A stretch of 13,851 nt of DNA, taken from the NCBI GenBank assembly GCA_022712815.1, contig JAFLJW010000426.1, positions 1-13,851 on the forward strand. The letters run 5' to 3'. A program made the position numbers and the translations under genes. Source of the DNA: Pseudodesulfovibrio sp. GTDB taxonomy: Bacteria; Desulfobacterota; Desulfovibrionia; Desulfovibrionales; Desulfovibrionaceae. Below the pieces are notes generated by a model. That model ran no database searches and had not been told where the DNA came from. It saw only the letters and a list, made by a program, of their open reading frames with translations. Positions 6,787-13,518 of this stretch are shown piece by piece (positions within the stretch are counted from its first letter, which is position 1; every line of letters starts with the position of its first letter).

Positions 6787-7608
6787 ATGCAAACAAATTC
6801 ACAACTGACGCCATCAAGGCCGAACAAACTTCCTATCGTCGCCATCGTCGATACCACGAAATATCTTGCGCTCATGAGTGGCTTGATCTGGCTGCTCATG
6901 ATCGGTACGGATCGGCTTGGTTACAACTGGCAGTGGTACAGAATTCCTCAATATCTGTGGCAGGTTACTGACCAGGGATTCTCTTGGGGCCTGCTCATGC
7001 AAGGGCTTGGGATCACCCTTGAGATCACCTGCATCAGCATGGTATTGATGCTCATCATCGGCCTTGGCACGGCCCTTCTGCGTATGACCGACTCATGGGC
7101 CGCCAGAGGCGTGGCCCGTGTCTATATGGAGTTGATCCGCAACTCTCCCCTGCTCATCCAGATTTTCTTCATCTATTTCGTTGTTGCCCCCATACTGGAC
7201 ATGTCCAGCTTCTGGGCAGCCATCATCGCCCTGGGCCTGTTTGAAGGCGCGTATGCATCCGAGATATTCCGGGCAGGCATAACATCCATCGACAAAGGCC
7301 AGTGGGAAGCCGCCAAAAGCCTTGGCATGGGTCCATACGCCATGTACCGCCACATCATCCTGCCTCAGGCCATCAGGCGTGTGCTGCCACCACTGACAAG
7401 TCAGGCCGTGTCGCTGGTCAAGGACTCCGCACTGGTCAGCACGGTCGCCATTCTTGACCTGACACAACAGGGCCGGATGATTGATGCCGAAACATTTTTG
7501 ACTTTTGAAATATGGTTCACTGTCGCCGCCATATACCTTGTCGTCACGCTGGCCTTGTCCGCTGTGGTGAAAATTCTGGAACGACGGTTCAACGGCTTAA
7601 ACCCTTAA
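6787..7608 (+). CDS. Polar amino acid-type ABC transporter permease (HisM/GlnP family), first of two
   Basis: A 273-residue inner-membrane permease of the type that imports polar amino acids. An N-terminal hydrophobic segment spans about 25-42, followed by the family-typical YNWQWYRIPQYL. The core TM domain from about residue 70 includes ITLEITCISMVLMLIIGLG, YMELIRNSPLLIQIFFIYF and FEGAYASEIFRAG. The EAA loop that docks on the ATPase is present: QWEAAKSLGMGPYAMYRHII followed by LPQAIRR, at about 172-199. The ATG at 6787 is preceded directly by an in-frame TTG at 6784. Neither has a clear ribosome site, and a palindrome overlaps the region. Upstream is tmk with a 120-bp gap. Downstream come a small ORF, the binding protein and a second permease, together a heteromeric permease pair. 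No ATPase gene lies in the window. Confidence 0.93.
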   Translation: MQTNSQLTPSRPNKLPIVAIVDTTKYLALMSGLIWLLMIGTDRLGYNWQWYRIPQYLWQVTDQGFSWGLLMQGLGITLEITCISMVLMLIIGLGTALLRMTDSWAARGVARVYMELIRNSPLLIQIFFIYFVVAPILDMSSFWAAIIALGLFEGAYASEIFRAGITSIDKGQWEAAKSLGMGPYAMYRHIILPQAIRRVLPPLTSQAVSLVKDSALVSTVAILDLTQQGRMIDAETFLTFEIWFTVAAIYLVVTLALSAVVKILERRFNGLNP

Positions 7609-7625
7609 TTTCAAAGGAGTACGTC

Positions 7626-7724
7626 ATGACCATTTGGAGAGCAATCAAGACTGGCGAGGGTACTGTCATCGCCATTTTGGGGGTATCCCATGTCACCTTT
7701 GCCCAGGAATCATGCAAACTATAA
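7626..7724 (+). CDS. Small ORF (32 aa) between permease and binding protein, unknown function
   Basis: This ORF lies in the 160-bp space between the first permease and the binding-protein gene. It has a strong ribosome site (AAAGGAG, 6 nt before the ATG), better than that of the preceding permease. The 32-residue product starts MTIWRAIKTGEG, has a hydrophobic stretch TVIAILGVSHVTFA, and ends QESCKL. It could be a small membrane or secreted peptide, a leader peptide controlling the binding-protein gene, or a decayed remnant. I recognise no family. A GC-rich hairpin follows between its stop and the next start. Confidence 0.4.
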   Translation: MTIWRAIKTGEGTVIAILGVSHVTFAQESCKL

Positions 7725-7736
7725 CCAACTTTCTGC

Positions 7737-7753
7737 CCGGCAGAGCCCGCCGG
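7737..7753 (+). promoter_or_regulatory. Small GC-rich hairpin before the binding-protein gene
   Basis: CCGGC (7737-7741) and GCCGG (7749-7753) can pair around a 7-nt loop, ending 15 nt before the binding-protein start codon and just upstream of its AAGGAG. Such intercistronic stems can stabilise the downstream message. The stem is short, so this is tentative. Confidence 0.3.
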
Positions 7754-7768
7754 ACCAAGGAGAATCGT

Positions 7769-8608
7769 ATGAAAACCTTACGACTTGCCGCTCTTTTGAC
7801 AATTTTTTGCCTGTTCGCCTTTACACTCGGGTGCAGCCAGGCCCCCCAGCAGACTGATTCAAAAAACACCGCAGCCAAAACCAGCCAACTTGATATCATC
7901 CTCAAGCGTGGCACCATCAAGGTCGGGTTCGACACTTTCAAGCCATGGGCCATGAAAGACAAAGAGGGTAACTACATTGGTTTTGAAATTGATGTAGCCA
8001 AGAAACTCGCCAAAGACATGGGCGTTGAAATCGAATTCATCCCCACCAAGTGGTCCGGCATCATCCCGGCCCTGCTCACCGGCAAATTCGATATCATCAT
8101 CGGTGGCATGAGCGTCACTCCGCAACGAAATCTCAAGGTCAACTTCTCCGTTCCATACGAATTCTCGGGATTATCCATCGTTGCCAACCAGAAACTGGCA
8201 GGTGGTCGCTCAACCCTTGCGGATTTCAACAACCCTGAAACAACCATTGCCGTTCGGCTGGGCACCACTGCTGCCGAGGCAACCAGGAACTTCCTGCCAA
8301 AAGCCAAGACTCTTTTCTTCGACGAAGAGTCCCAGACAATCCAGGAGCTGTTGAATGGCCGGGTGCATGCCGTGGTTGCTTCAAGCCCCCTGCCCTCCAC
8401 CATGTCCGATGAATATCAGGACACGCTCTATCTGCCCTTGCAAAAAGACTTCTCCAAGGAACCCATTTCCTTTGCAGTCAGGAAAGGCGACCCGGACTAC
8501 CTGAACTGGCTCAACAACTGGGTCGTGGTCACCATGAGCAAGGGGTGGCTCCAGAATCGTTATGAATACTGGTTCTTCAGCAATGAATGGGAAAGCATGA
8601 TCCAGTAA
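7769..8608 (+). CDS. Amino acid ABC transporter substrate-binding lipoprotein (SBP family 3)
   Basis: A 279-residue periplasmic binding protein of the polar amino acid family (SBP_bac_3), which captures ligand and delivers it to the two flanking permeases. Residues 1-21 are a signal peptide and C22 the likely lipidation site. The lipobox reads TLGC, with Thr instead of Leu at -3. The first lobe has KVGFDTFKPWAMKDKEGNYI and GFEIDVAKKLAKDMGV. Then come TGKFDIIIGGMSVTPQR, with R120 placed to bind a ligand carboxylate, and NFSVPY. The second lobe includes AVRLGTTAAEA. The position equivalent to the amino-group-binding Asp of GlnH/HisJ is Ser205 (AVVASSP), so the ligand may be unusual. I chose the ATG at 7769 because it gives a signal peptide and has AAGGAG 7 nt upstream; the frame extends upstream to 7634 without any recognisable homology. 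Confidence 0.94.
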   Translation: MKTLRLAALLTIFCLFAFTLGCSQAPQQTDSKNTAAKTSQLDIILKRGTIKVGFDTFKPWAMKDKEGNYIGFEIDVAKKLAKDMGVEIEFIPTKWSGIIPALLTGKFDIIIGGMSVTPQRNLKVNFSVPYEFSGLSIVANQKLAGGRSTLADFNNPETTIAVRLGTTAAEATRNFLPKAKTLFFDEESQTIQELLNGRVHAVVASSPLPSTMSDEYQDTLYLPLQKDFSKEPISFAVRKGDPDYLNWLNNWVVVTMSKGWLQNRYEYWFFSNEWESMIQ

Positions 8609-8621
8609 CTGGCACGATTCA

Positions 8622-9509
8622 TTGAAAGCAAAAACACACAAGCACCGCCTGCGCATCACCCCGCTGGACGTCACAATTATCGTGGCTCTGGCGGGGATGC
8701 TCGGCTACGTCATCTTCAAGGCGAGTACCGGACTGAACTACCACTGGAAATGGGAAGTCATTCCGCAATACCTGCTGCGCTTCAGTGAAGCCGACCAGAC
8801 GTGGAAACCGGGACTGCTGACGCAGGGACTGATCACCACCATCAGATTAAGCCTCTGGTCCGGTATCATGGCGACCATACTTGGCATTATTGTCGGCCTT
8901 TTTCGCGTCAGCCCAAGCCTTTTCAAACGCCAGATAGCGACCACCTATGTGGGCCTCATCCGCAACACACCGCCTTTGGTACTCATTTTCATTTTCTATT
9001 TCTTCATCGGCGACCAGATCATGAACCTCCTGCGCATCGATGATTTCGTCTACTCCCTCTCAAAGGAATCCAAGGAATTCATGGGGATATTCTTCGGACC
9101 CATGAACCGTTTCCCTCAATTCCTGTCGGCTATGATCACATTGACGCTGTTTGAAGCGGCATACATCGCCGAGATAGTCCGTGCGGGCATAGAATCAATT
9201 GAAACAGGTCAGTGGGAGGCTTCGACAGCTCTGGGCATGAGCCGGACTCGTGCGATGCTGCACGTGATATTACCTCAGGCCATACAACGCATGTTGCCAG
9301 CCTTGGCCGGACAGTTTATATCAATCATCAAGGACTCGGCCATAGTGTCTGTCATCTCCGTTGAAGAGCTGACATTTCAGGCCCAGCAAATAATGACCAC
9401 CACCTACCGCAGCTTTGAGGTATGGACCACTGTTCTGGGTATGTATTTTGTCCTTACTTTCATGTGTTCACTGGCTGTAAGGAAGCTTGAACTCACACTG
9501 AAAAGGTAA
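8622..9509 (+). CDS. Polar amino acid-type ABC transporter permease (HisQ/GlnP family), second of two
   Basis: A 295-residue inner-membrane permease and the likely heteromeric partner of the first one. An N-terminal hydrophobic helix spans about 15-33, then YHWKWEVIPQYL mirrors the YNWQWYRIPQYL of its partner. The TM core includes TTIRLSLWSGIMATILGIIV, YVGLIRNTPPLVLIFIFYFF and FEAAYIAEIVRAGIESIE. The EAA loop is QWEASTALGMSRTRAMLHVI followed by LPQAIQR at about 197-222; the third residue of the motif is Ser instead of Ala. It is longer than its partner because of an insertion at about 135-165 (SLSKESKEFMGIFFGP). The start is a TTG at 8622, 13 bp after the binding-protein stop, without a clear ribosome site, which suggests coupling to upstream translation. 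The next ATG would remove the first helix. Confidence 0.92.
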   Translation: MKAKTHKHRLRITPLDVTIIVALAGMLGYVIFKASTGLNYHWKWEVIPQYLLRFSEADQTWKPGLLTQGLITTIRLSLWSGIMATILGIIVGLFRVSPSLFKRQIATTYVGLIRNTPPLVLIFIFYFFIGDQIMNLLRIDDFVYSLSKESKEFMGIFFGPMNRFPQFLSAMITLTLFEAAYIAEIVRAGIESIETGQWEASTALGMSRTRAMLHVILPQAIQRMLPALAGQFISIIKDSAIVSVISVEELTFQAQQIMTTTYRSFEVWTTVLGMYFVLTFMCSLAVRKLELTLKR

Positions 9510-9512
9510 AAA

Positions 9513-9878
9513 GTGTTTCAATTTATCAAGGATTTTTTCAACAATACATCAGATGAAGAAACTGCCACGACCCCGGTAGTGGAAGATAAAAAAAGTGAAC
9601 CATTCGATCTGGAGGCATTTCAAATGAGTGATGATATCAAAGTCTACGCCCTTTCAACCTGCATCCATTGCAGGAATGCAAAGAAATACCTCGATGAATG
9701 CGGAGTCAAATATCAATGCGTCCACGTTGATGAACTCAAAGGCGAAGACCGCAAGAAAATCGTTCAGGAAATCAAGGGACATAACCCTTCGGTCTCGTTC
9801 CCGACTCTGGTTATCCGAGACAAGGTGGTTGTTGGATTCCACAAGGACAAGATAGATAAGGCACTCAAAGGCGAATAA
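9513..9878 (+). CDS. Glutaredoxin-like thiol-disulfide protein
   Basis: A thioredoxin-fold protein with active site C50-I-H-C53 after the first strand (IKVYALSTC) and a cis-proline at P97 (VSFPTLVI). Classical glutaredoxins have CPYC or CGFS, and the GSH-binding GG is not obvious, so it may take electrons from the adjacent reductase rather than from glutathione. The 121-residue form starts at GTG 9513, 3 bp after the permease stop, with AAGG 6 nt upstream. It carries a 37-residue extension with an acidic, low-complexity part (SDEETATTPVVEDKK). An in-frame ATG at 9624 has GGAGG 8 nt upstream and gives an 84-residue protein of ordinary length, so one or both starts may be used. The stop is 2 bp from the next gene, so the pair is surely co-translated. 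The thiol-redox role is inferred from the fold. Confidence 0.85.
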   Translation: MFQFIKDFFNNTSDEETATTPVVEDKKSEPFDLEAFQMSDDIKVYALSTCIHCRNAKKYLDECGVKYQCVHVDELKGEDRKKIVQEIKGHNPSVSFPTLVIRDKVVVGFHKDKIDKALKGE

Positions 9879-9880
9879 TA

Positions 9881-10213
9881 ATGGACGCAAAAACAATCTA
9901 TGAACACCTGAAAAAAATTCAGGAGGCAAAAGGCTACTATTTCAACGAGGACATGGATATGACCATGCCCCTGATTGAAAGCCTGCTGGCCAACAAGGAA
10001 CGCCTCGGATACATGGCCTGTCCCTGCCGCCTGGCAAACGAAGAATTTGAAGACGACAAGGACATCATCTGTCCTTGTGTCTACCGCAAAGCCGATGTCG
10101 AGGAATTCGGAGCCTGTTACTGTGCCCTGTATGTCAGCAAGGAATACATTGAAGGGACAATCGAAAAGAAACAGGTCCCCGAACGCAGACCGCCAGAGAA
10201 AATTCTTTTCTAA
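9881..10213 (+). CDS. Ferredoxin:thioredoxin reductase catalytic (beta)-type iron-sulfur protein
   Basis: A 110-residue protein of the FTR catalytic-subunit family, which uses a [4Fe-4S] cluster and a nearby disulfide to pass electrons from ferredoxin to thioredoxin-like proteins. All six family cysteines are visible: C47-P-C49, C64-P-C66 and C79-Y-C81. By analogy with the plant/cyanobacterial enzyme, C47, C64, C66 and C79 should bind the cluster, and C49 and C81 form the redox disulfide. Two features differ from that enzyme: the third motif is CYC instead of CHC, and the spacings are 14 and 12 residues rather than 16 and 8. No variable (alpha) subunit gene is nearby, as in other anaerobes. 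The ATG at 9881 lies 2 bp after the glutaredoxin-like gene, which is the obvious partner substrate. A terminator follows directly. Confidence 0.9.
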   Translation: MDAKTIYEHLKKIQEAKGYYFNEDMDMTMPLIESLLANKERLGYMACPCRLANEEFEDDKDIICPCVYRKADVEEFGACYCALYVSKEYIEGTIEKKQVPERRPPEKILF

Positions 10214-10232
10214 CCATCTACGATCACAATAG

Positions 10233-10262
10233 AAAAGGCTCCATCAATTGACGGAGCCTTTT
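10233..10262 (+). terminator. Bidirectional intrinsic terminator between convergent operons
   Basis: AAAAGGCTCC (10233-10242) pairs with GGAGCCTTTT (10253-10262). An inner TCAATTGA is self-complementary. A T-run follows on the plus strand, and the A-run at the other end gives Ts for minus-strand transcripts. It sits between the FTR-like gene and the convergent TraT-like gene. Confidence 0.9.
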
Positions 10263-10288
10263 TCTTGTTTCAGACTTTTAATACCCAG

Positions 10289-11047
10289 CTAGATTATATC
10301 TTTGAGAATCCGCAAATGCCGGTTGCGTACTTCATTGATGATGTCTGACTTGCTTGCCATTGTGCCACCGGCATAGACTGCGAGGTTGATGGTCTCCCGC
10401 GATCTGAATCCCTTGAAGTTCGTCTTTTTCTCCCTGACCTTCTTGCCGGTGATAAAGGAAATGGTCTGTTCATCCTCGACATATTCCGGCATCACCGTCC
10501 CCATGGTCACGGATGAAATGATGATGAACGTCTCTTCCGTGACGTAGTTGCGGATTATTTCGGTCAAGGCAGCTCCAATGACTGACCCGGCGGCCATGCC
10601 GGTCAGCGCGTCCGCAGGCCTGCCACCTTGAATACCCGTGAAAGCACCGGCAACACCACCCCCAGCGGCTCCCAGGAATGTGTATTCCGATGGCAACATA
10701 TCCGTCACCTGCCCGAAATACTTGACATTGATATCAAGAAGAATCCCGAAATCATTGCCACTACTGATCTCATAGCCGATATCCCTGTAGGATTGCTCTA
10801 GCTGCTGGCGGAAATTGTAGAGATCAAGCGATGAATCGCCCGTGGTATTGCGAATTCGCAGTTTCAGTTTATTATTTCTGAACATGGCCGGGTCAGCGAT
10901 GAACTCACCGCTTTTGACGGCTCCATATGCATAACCACTCTTTTCGTCCTTGACGAGATTGTACTTATTTTTCTGCGTGGATACGCAAGAAGAAAGTACC
11001 AGCGCAGCAATGGTCAACAGAACGATTATTATACTTTTCCTATACAT
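10289..11047 (-). CDS. TraT-like outer-membrane lipoprotein
   Basis: A 252-residue lipoprotein with a signal peptide at 1-20 and lipobox LSSC (C21). The rest resembles the TraT complement-resistance/surface-exclusion family. LKLRIRNTTGDSSLDL matches the 'FLQIKNTSDKDM' strand of F-plasmid TraT as I remember it. FRQQLEQSYRDIGYEI matches its helix, FGILLDINVKYFGQV the next strand, and a Gly/Ala-rich hydrophobic stretch at about 127-163 (FLGAAGGGVAGAF...) matches the TraT mid-segment. TraT forms an outer-membrane oligomer that blocks conjugation and complement. There is no conjugation gene here, so a general envelope role is more likely. Its ATG abuts the stop of the upstream protease gene (TAAATG), with GGGAG upstream inside that gene, so the two proteins are translated as a pair. 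Family assignment is from pattern memory and moderately sure. Confidence 0.8.
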   Translation of the reverse strand: MYRKSIIIVLLTIAALVLSSCVSTQKNKYNLVKDEKSGYAYGAVKSGEFIADPAMFRNNKLKLRIRNTTGDSSLDLYNFRQQLEQSYRDIGYEISSGNDFGILLDINVKYFGQVTDMLPSEYTFLGAAGGGVAGAFTGIQGGRPADALTGMAAGSVIGAALTEIIRNYVTEETFIIISSVTMGTVMPEYVEDEQTISFITGKKVREKKTNFKGFRSRETINLAVYAGGTMASKSDIINEVRNRHLRILKDII

Positions 11048-13300
11048 TTATTTGCTCCCTTTGCAGACTTTGATTCCGTTATCTTTGAGGAACGAAAACA
11101 CTTCCGAGTAATGAATGGCAAAATTCAATCCATGTGCGGTCCGGCCATCTCCCATCTTGGAGTAGCCCCAATCATTCACACCAATCACGTAGTTGCCGTA
11201 GAACAACGGCCCACCTGAATTGCCACCATTAATGGCGGCATCAGTCTGAATATACTGAATCCAATCATTGGATGCCGCATAATTAATCGGCTTCATCTTG
11301 CGTATGGAACTGAGCGTACCGCGAGCGATGGAAAACTCCAACCCATTGGGGTGTCCTATGGCTTCCACGGTCTCGCCAAGCGGGATTGTCCGTTTGTCGT
11401 AAAAACATACGGGCTTTTGTTTTACATCGGCCTGAATGAGGGCCAGATCAAGACGGGCATCACGGGCAATGACCCGCCCCATGGTTTCACGCCCGGAAAA
11501 GAGCTTCAACTTGACGTAACTGTTCTCTTCAACCACATGATAGTTGGTCAAAATCATGTCTTCGGTCACGTAGAAGCCACTTCCAAGTCCTGCACCAAGG
11601 TTGCGAACGACTACGACGTTATCAAAACGCTTGTCATAATATTTGTCGTATTCATACGTCTCTTCCTTATGCTTGAGCTGGGCAGCACTTGTGTCGTTAA
11701 CAACGGCCCGGTGGACAGCTCCCATGGATGCATACTTCTTCCACGAAGAAGGCCTGCTGGCATATTGCTCCAAAAGGTCTGATAGATTGACGACGACCGG
11801 CTCCAGTTCGTGCCGGACAACATCCTCTTCCAGCACCGATGTCTGCAAGAATTTCTGCTGGTTCGGGTCTGATTTCTGCAAATCATAGCAAACAGTGAAG
11901 AACGACTTCTGACTGACATCAAACGTATCCCTGAAAAAAACCTTCTTTCTCTTATCCACTATATAGTAGTTCACTGTGGCGAACTTGTAGATATCCATAT
12001 GCGCCTTGCTCACCAAATACGGTTGATAGTCGGGAACAGACAGATACTTTGGCGTTGTTCTCATCTTTTGTTTCAAGGCATCCAGACGCTTGTTGGTATC
12101 CTCTATCTTGTCGTCCTTCCGGGACTCGTCAATGAGATGCGCTGTAATCGAAATTATCCAGGACGTCGTATCTCTGGATTCGGCAGCATGGTACTGGCTG
12201 GACGCGGCTGCGAGTTCCGCTTTGATGATATCGTATTCAGGATTGTCTTCCTTGCTATACGATGCCACGTACGTTGAGCTTACTTTTTCATTCCGGGCCA
12301 CAATCCGCTTGGCCTTGGAAACAGCCACATTCATCAGGATAAGGATATCCGCTTCCTTGACGGCTTTGTGCGAAAATGCCTTGCGCATGCTCGCCTTAGA
12401 CGCATCAAAGGGGATATCAACCTTGACGCTGATAGGGAAATCAAGTGCCTTGTCTTTAATCAGATCAGGGCTGGTCACTTGCAGGAAAGCTATCTTGATT
12501 CCAGGAATACGTTTCAGGTTCATTCCGGCGGCACGGCATTTAGCATAGGCTGCCAAAATATCTTTGAGTTCGGCATTTTTGCCCTTGGGACACAGTGACA
12601 AAAAATATCGCTGCGCCATATCGTCCCGGACGGATTCAGGCAAATTCTTGCCATAGGTGGCGAGGAACGTATCGGCCTGAGCGGTGGAGAACCCGGACAA
12701 AGCATTGCTCCAGGTCCGTTTGTTTTCTGCAAGAATCGATGATGCATTGACGGAAACGGGATACACGGCAAAGAAATCCTGCCCTGTTCCCAACGGGAAT
12801 GCGGCAAAAGAAGCCGATGCATCAGCGCGAATAAGATCATCCTTAGCTTTCAATGCACTGACAGCTTCATTATATATTGCAGGACGGTATCTCGGATACT
12901 TGAAGGCTGCGACTTTCTTGAGATCATCAAGTTTGGCCTGCAATGCAGACAATTCGGCCTTGATGCTCCCCCACCCGGATTGAGAGACAGGCCACTCAAT
13001 ACCATTGGCCTTGTCCCTGATTTCCGTGGCAGCCGGAGAATATTTGTATTCCAAGGCTCCGGCCAGACGATCAAGGGTGGCCTTGACTTCAGGGTCCTGA
13101 AAAGCACCCGCAAAAAAAGCCTCCTGATGTACAATGACATCGGAAGCTTCCTCGATTTTACCCTGATCCAGCAATACCGCCACCTGCTTGGCAGGGGTCT
13201 CAAAGGCGTTGTTCACCCCGCTCCCCTTGGAAGCCTTGCAAGCTGAAAGAGTTAGAATTGCACAGAGACAGAGAACCGCGACAGAAACAGCACGACTCAT
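11048..13300 (-). CDS. Large lipoprotein with C-terminal trypsin/DegP-like serine protease domain
   Basis: A 750-residue secreted lipoprotein with a signal peptide and LSAC lipobox (C21). Residues about 30-270 look mostly helical, with a possible coiled coil near 108-132 (IKAELSALQAKLDDLKK). Residues about 268-510 are a region I do not recognise, beginning IKIAFLQVTSPDL and containing a charged helical hairpin at 390-412. From about 571 a chymotrypsin-fold protease follows: GLGSGFYVTEDMILTNYHVV with H588, ARLDLALI with D618, and QTDAAINGGNSGGP with S695. The triad is complete, so it should be active in the periplasm or at the outer-membrane face. No PDZ domain follows, unlike DegP. I choose the ATG at 13300 because it gives a signal peptide and has GAGG 5 nt upstream; the in-frame ATG at 13420 adds 40 unrelated residues. 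The gene is directly followed by the TraT-like gene. Protease activity is well supported; its substrate is unknown. Confidence 0.88.
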   Translation of the reverse strand: MSRAVSVAVLCLCAILTLSACKASKGSGVNNAFETPAKQVAVLLDQGKIEEASDVIVHQEAFFAGAFQDPEVKATLDRLAGALEYKYSPAATEIRDKANGIEWPVSQSGWGSIKAELSALQAKLDDLKKVAAFKYPRYRPAIYNEAVSALKAKDDLIRADASASFAAFPLGTGQDFFAVYPVSVNASSILAENKRTWSNALSGFSTAQADTFLATYGKNLPESVRDDMAQRYFLSLCPKGKNAELKDILAAYAKCRAAGMNLKRIPGIKIAFLQVTSPDLIKDKALDFPISVKVDIPFDASKASMRKAFSHKAVKEADILILMNVAVSKAKRIVARNEKVSSTYVASYSKEDNPEYDIIKAELAAASSQYHAAESRDTTSWIISITAHLIDESRKDDKIEDTNKRLDALKQKMRTTPKYLSVPDYQPYLVSKAHMDIYKFATVNYYIVDKRKKVFFRDTFDVSQKSFFTVCYDLQKSDPNQQKFLQTSVLEEDVVRHELEPVVVNLSDLLEQYASRPSSWKKYASMGAVHRAVVNDTSAAQLKHKEETYEYDKYYDKRFDNVVVVRNLGAGLGSGFYVTEDMILTNYHVVEENSYVKLKLFSGRETMGRVIARDARLDLALIQADVKQKPVCFYDKRTIPLGETVEAIGHPNGLEFSIARGTLSSIRKMKPINYAASNDWIQYIQTDAAINGGNSGGPLFYGNYVIGVNDWGYSKMGDGRTAHGLNFAIHYSEVFSFLKDNGIKVCKGSK

Positions 13301-13357
13301 GAGAACCTCACTCCTATTTACCCCGGAATAATTCATTAATTCAAACGAATAAAACAA

Positions 13358-13377
13358 TGTCCAACCCCACTTGGACA
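13358..13377. repeat. 20-bp inverted repeat upstream of the protease operon
   Basis: TGTCCAA (13358-13364) and TTGGACA (13371-13377) are perfect inverted 7-bp arms around ccccac, located 58-77 bp before the protease start codon. It looks like an operator of a dimeric regulator. The surrounding 13301-13457 spacer is AT-rich and I could not define a convincing -35/-10 pair in it. Confidence 0.5.
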
Positions 13378-13458
13378 AACTATTTTGGGATAAACAATAA
13401 TCCGATGAAAAGCAATCCACTTATTGAACAATGCCTATTTGTCAAGCCTTCCATAACA

Positions 13459-13496
13459 AAAAAAAGGCATCGCCTTGAACAGCGAAACCTTTTTTT
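13459..13496 (-). terminator. Intrinsic terminator of the sulfhydrylase gene
   Basis: AAAAAAAGG (13459-13467) pairs with CCTTTTTTT (13488-13496), continued by TCGC (13470-13473) with GCGA (13482-13485) after a small internal loop. On the minus strand the hairpin is followed by Ts and lies about 20 bp past the stop codon of the 13519 gene. Confidence 0.75.
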
Positions 13497-13518
13497 CATT
13501 CAATAGAGAGTTGTCAAA

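Noticed and set aside
8610..8625. TGGCACG...TTG resembling a sigma54 promoter before the second permease
   Set aside because: The spacing is one base too long and the essential -12 GC is GA; it sits between tightly spaced operon genes, so it is most likely chance.
10289..11047. Conjugation or surface-exclusion locus suggested by the TraT-like gene
   Set aside because: No other transfer gene (relaxase, coupling protein, type IV secretion) is in the window, and TraT-like lipoproteins also occur on chromosomes.
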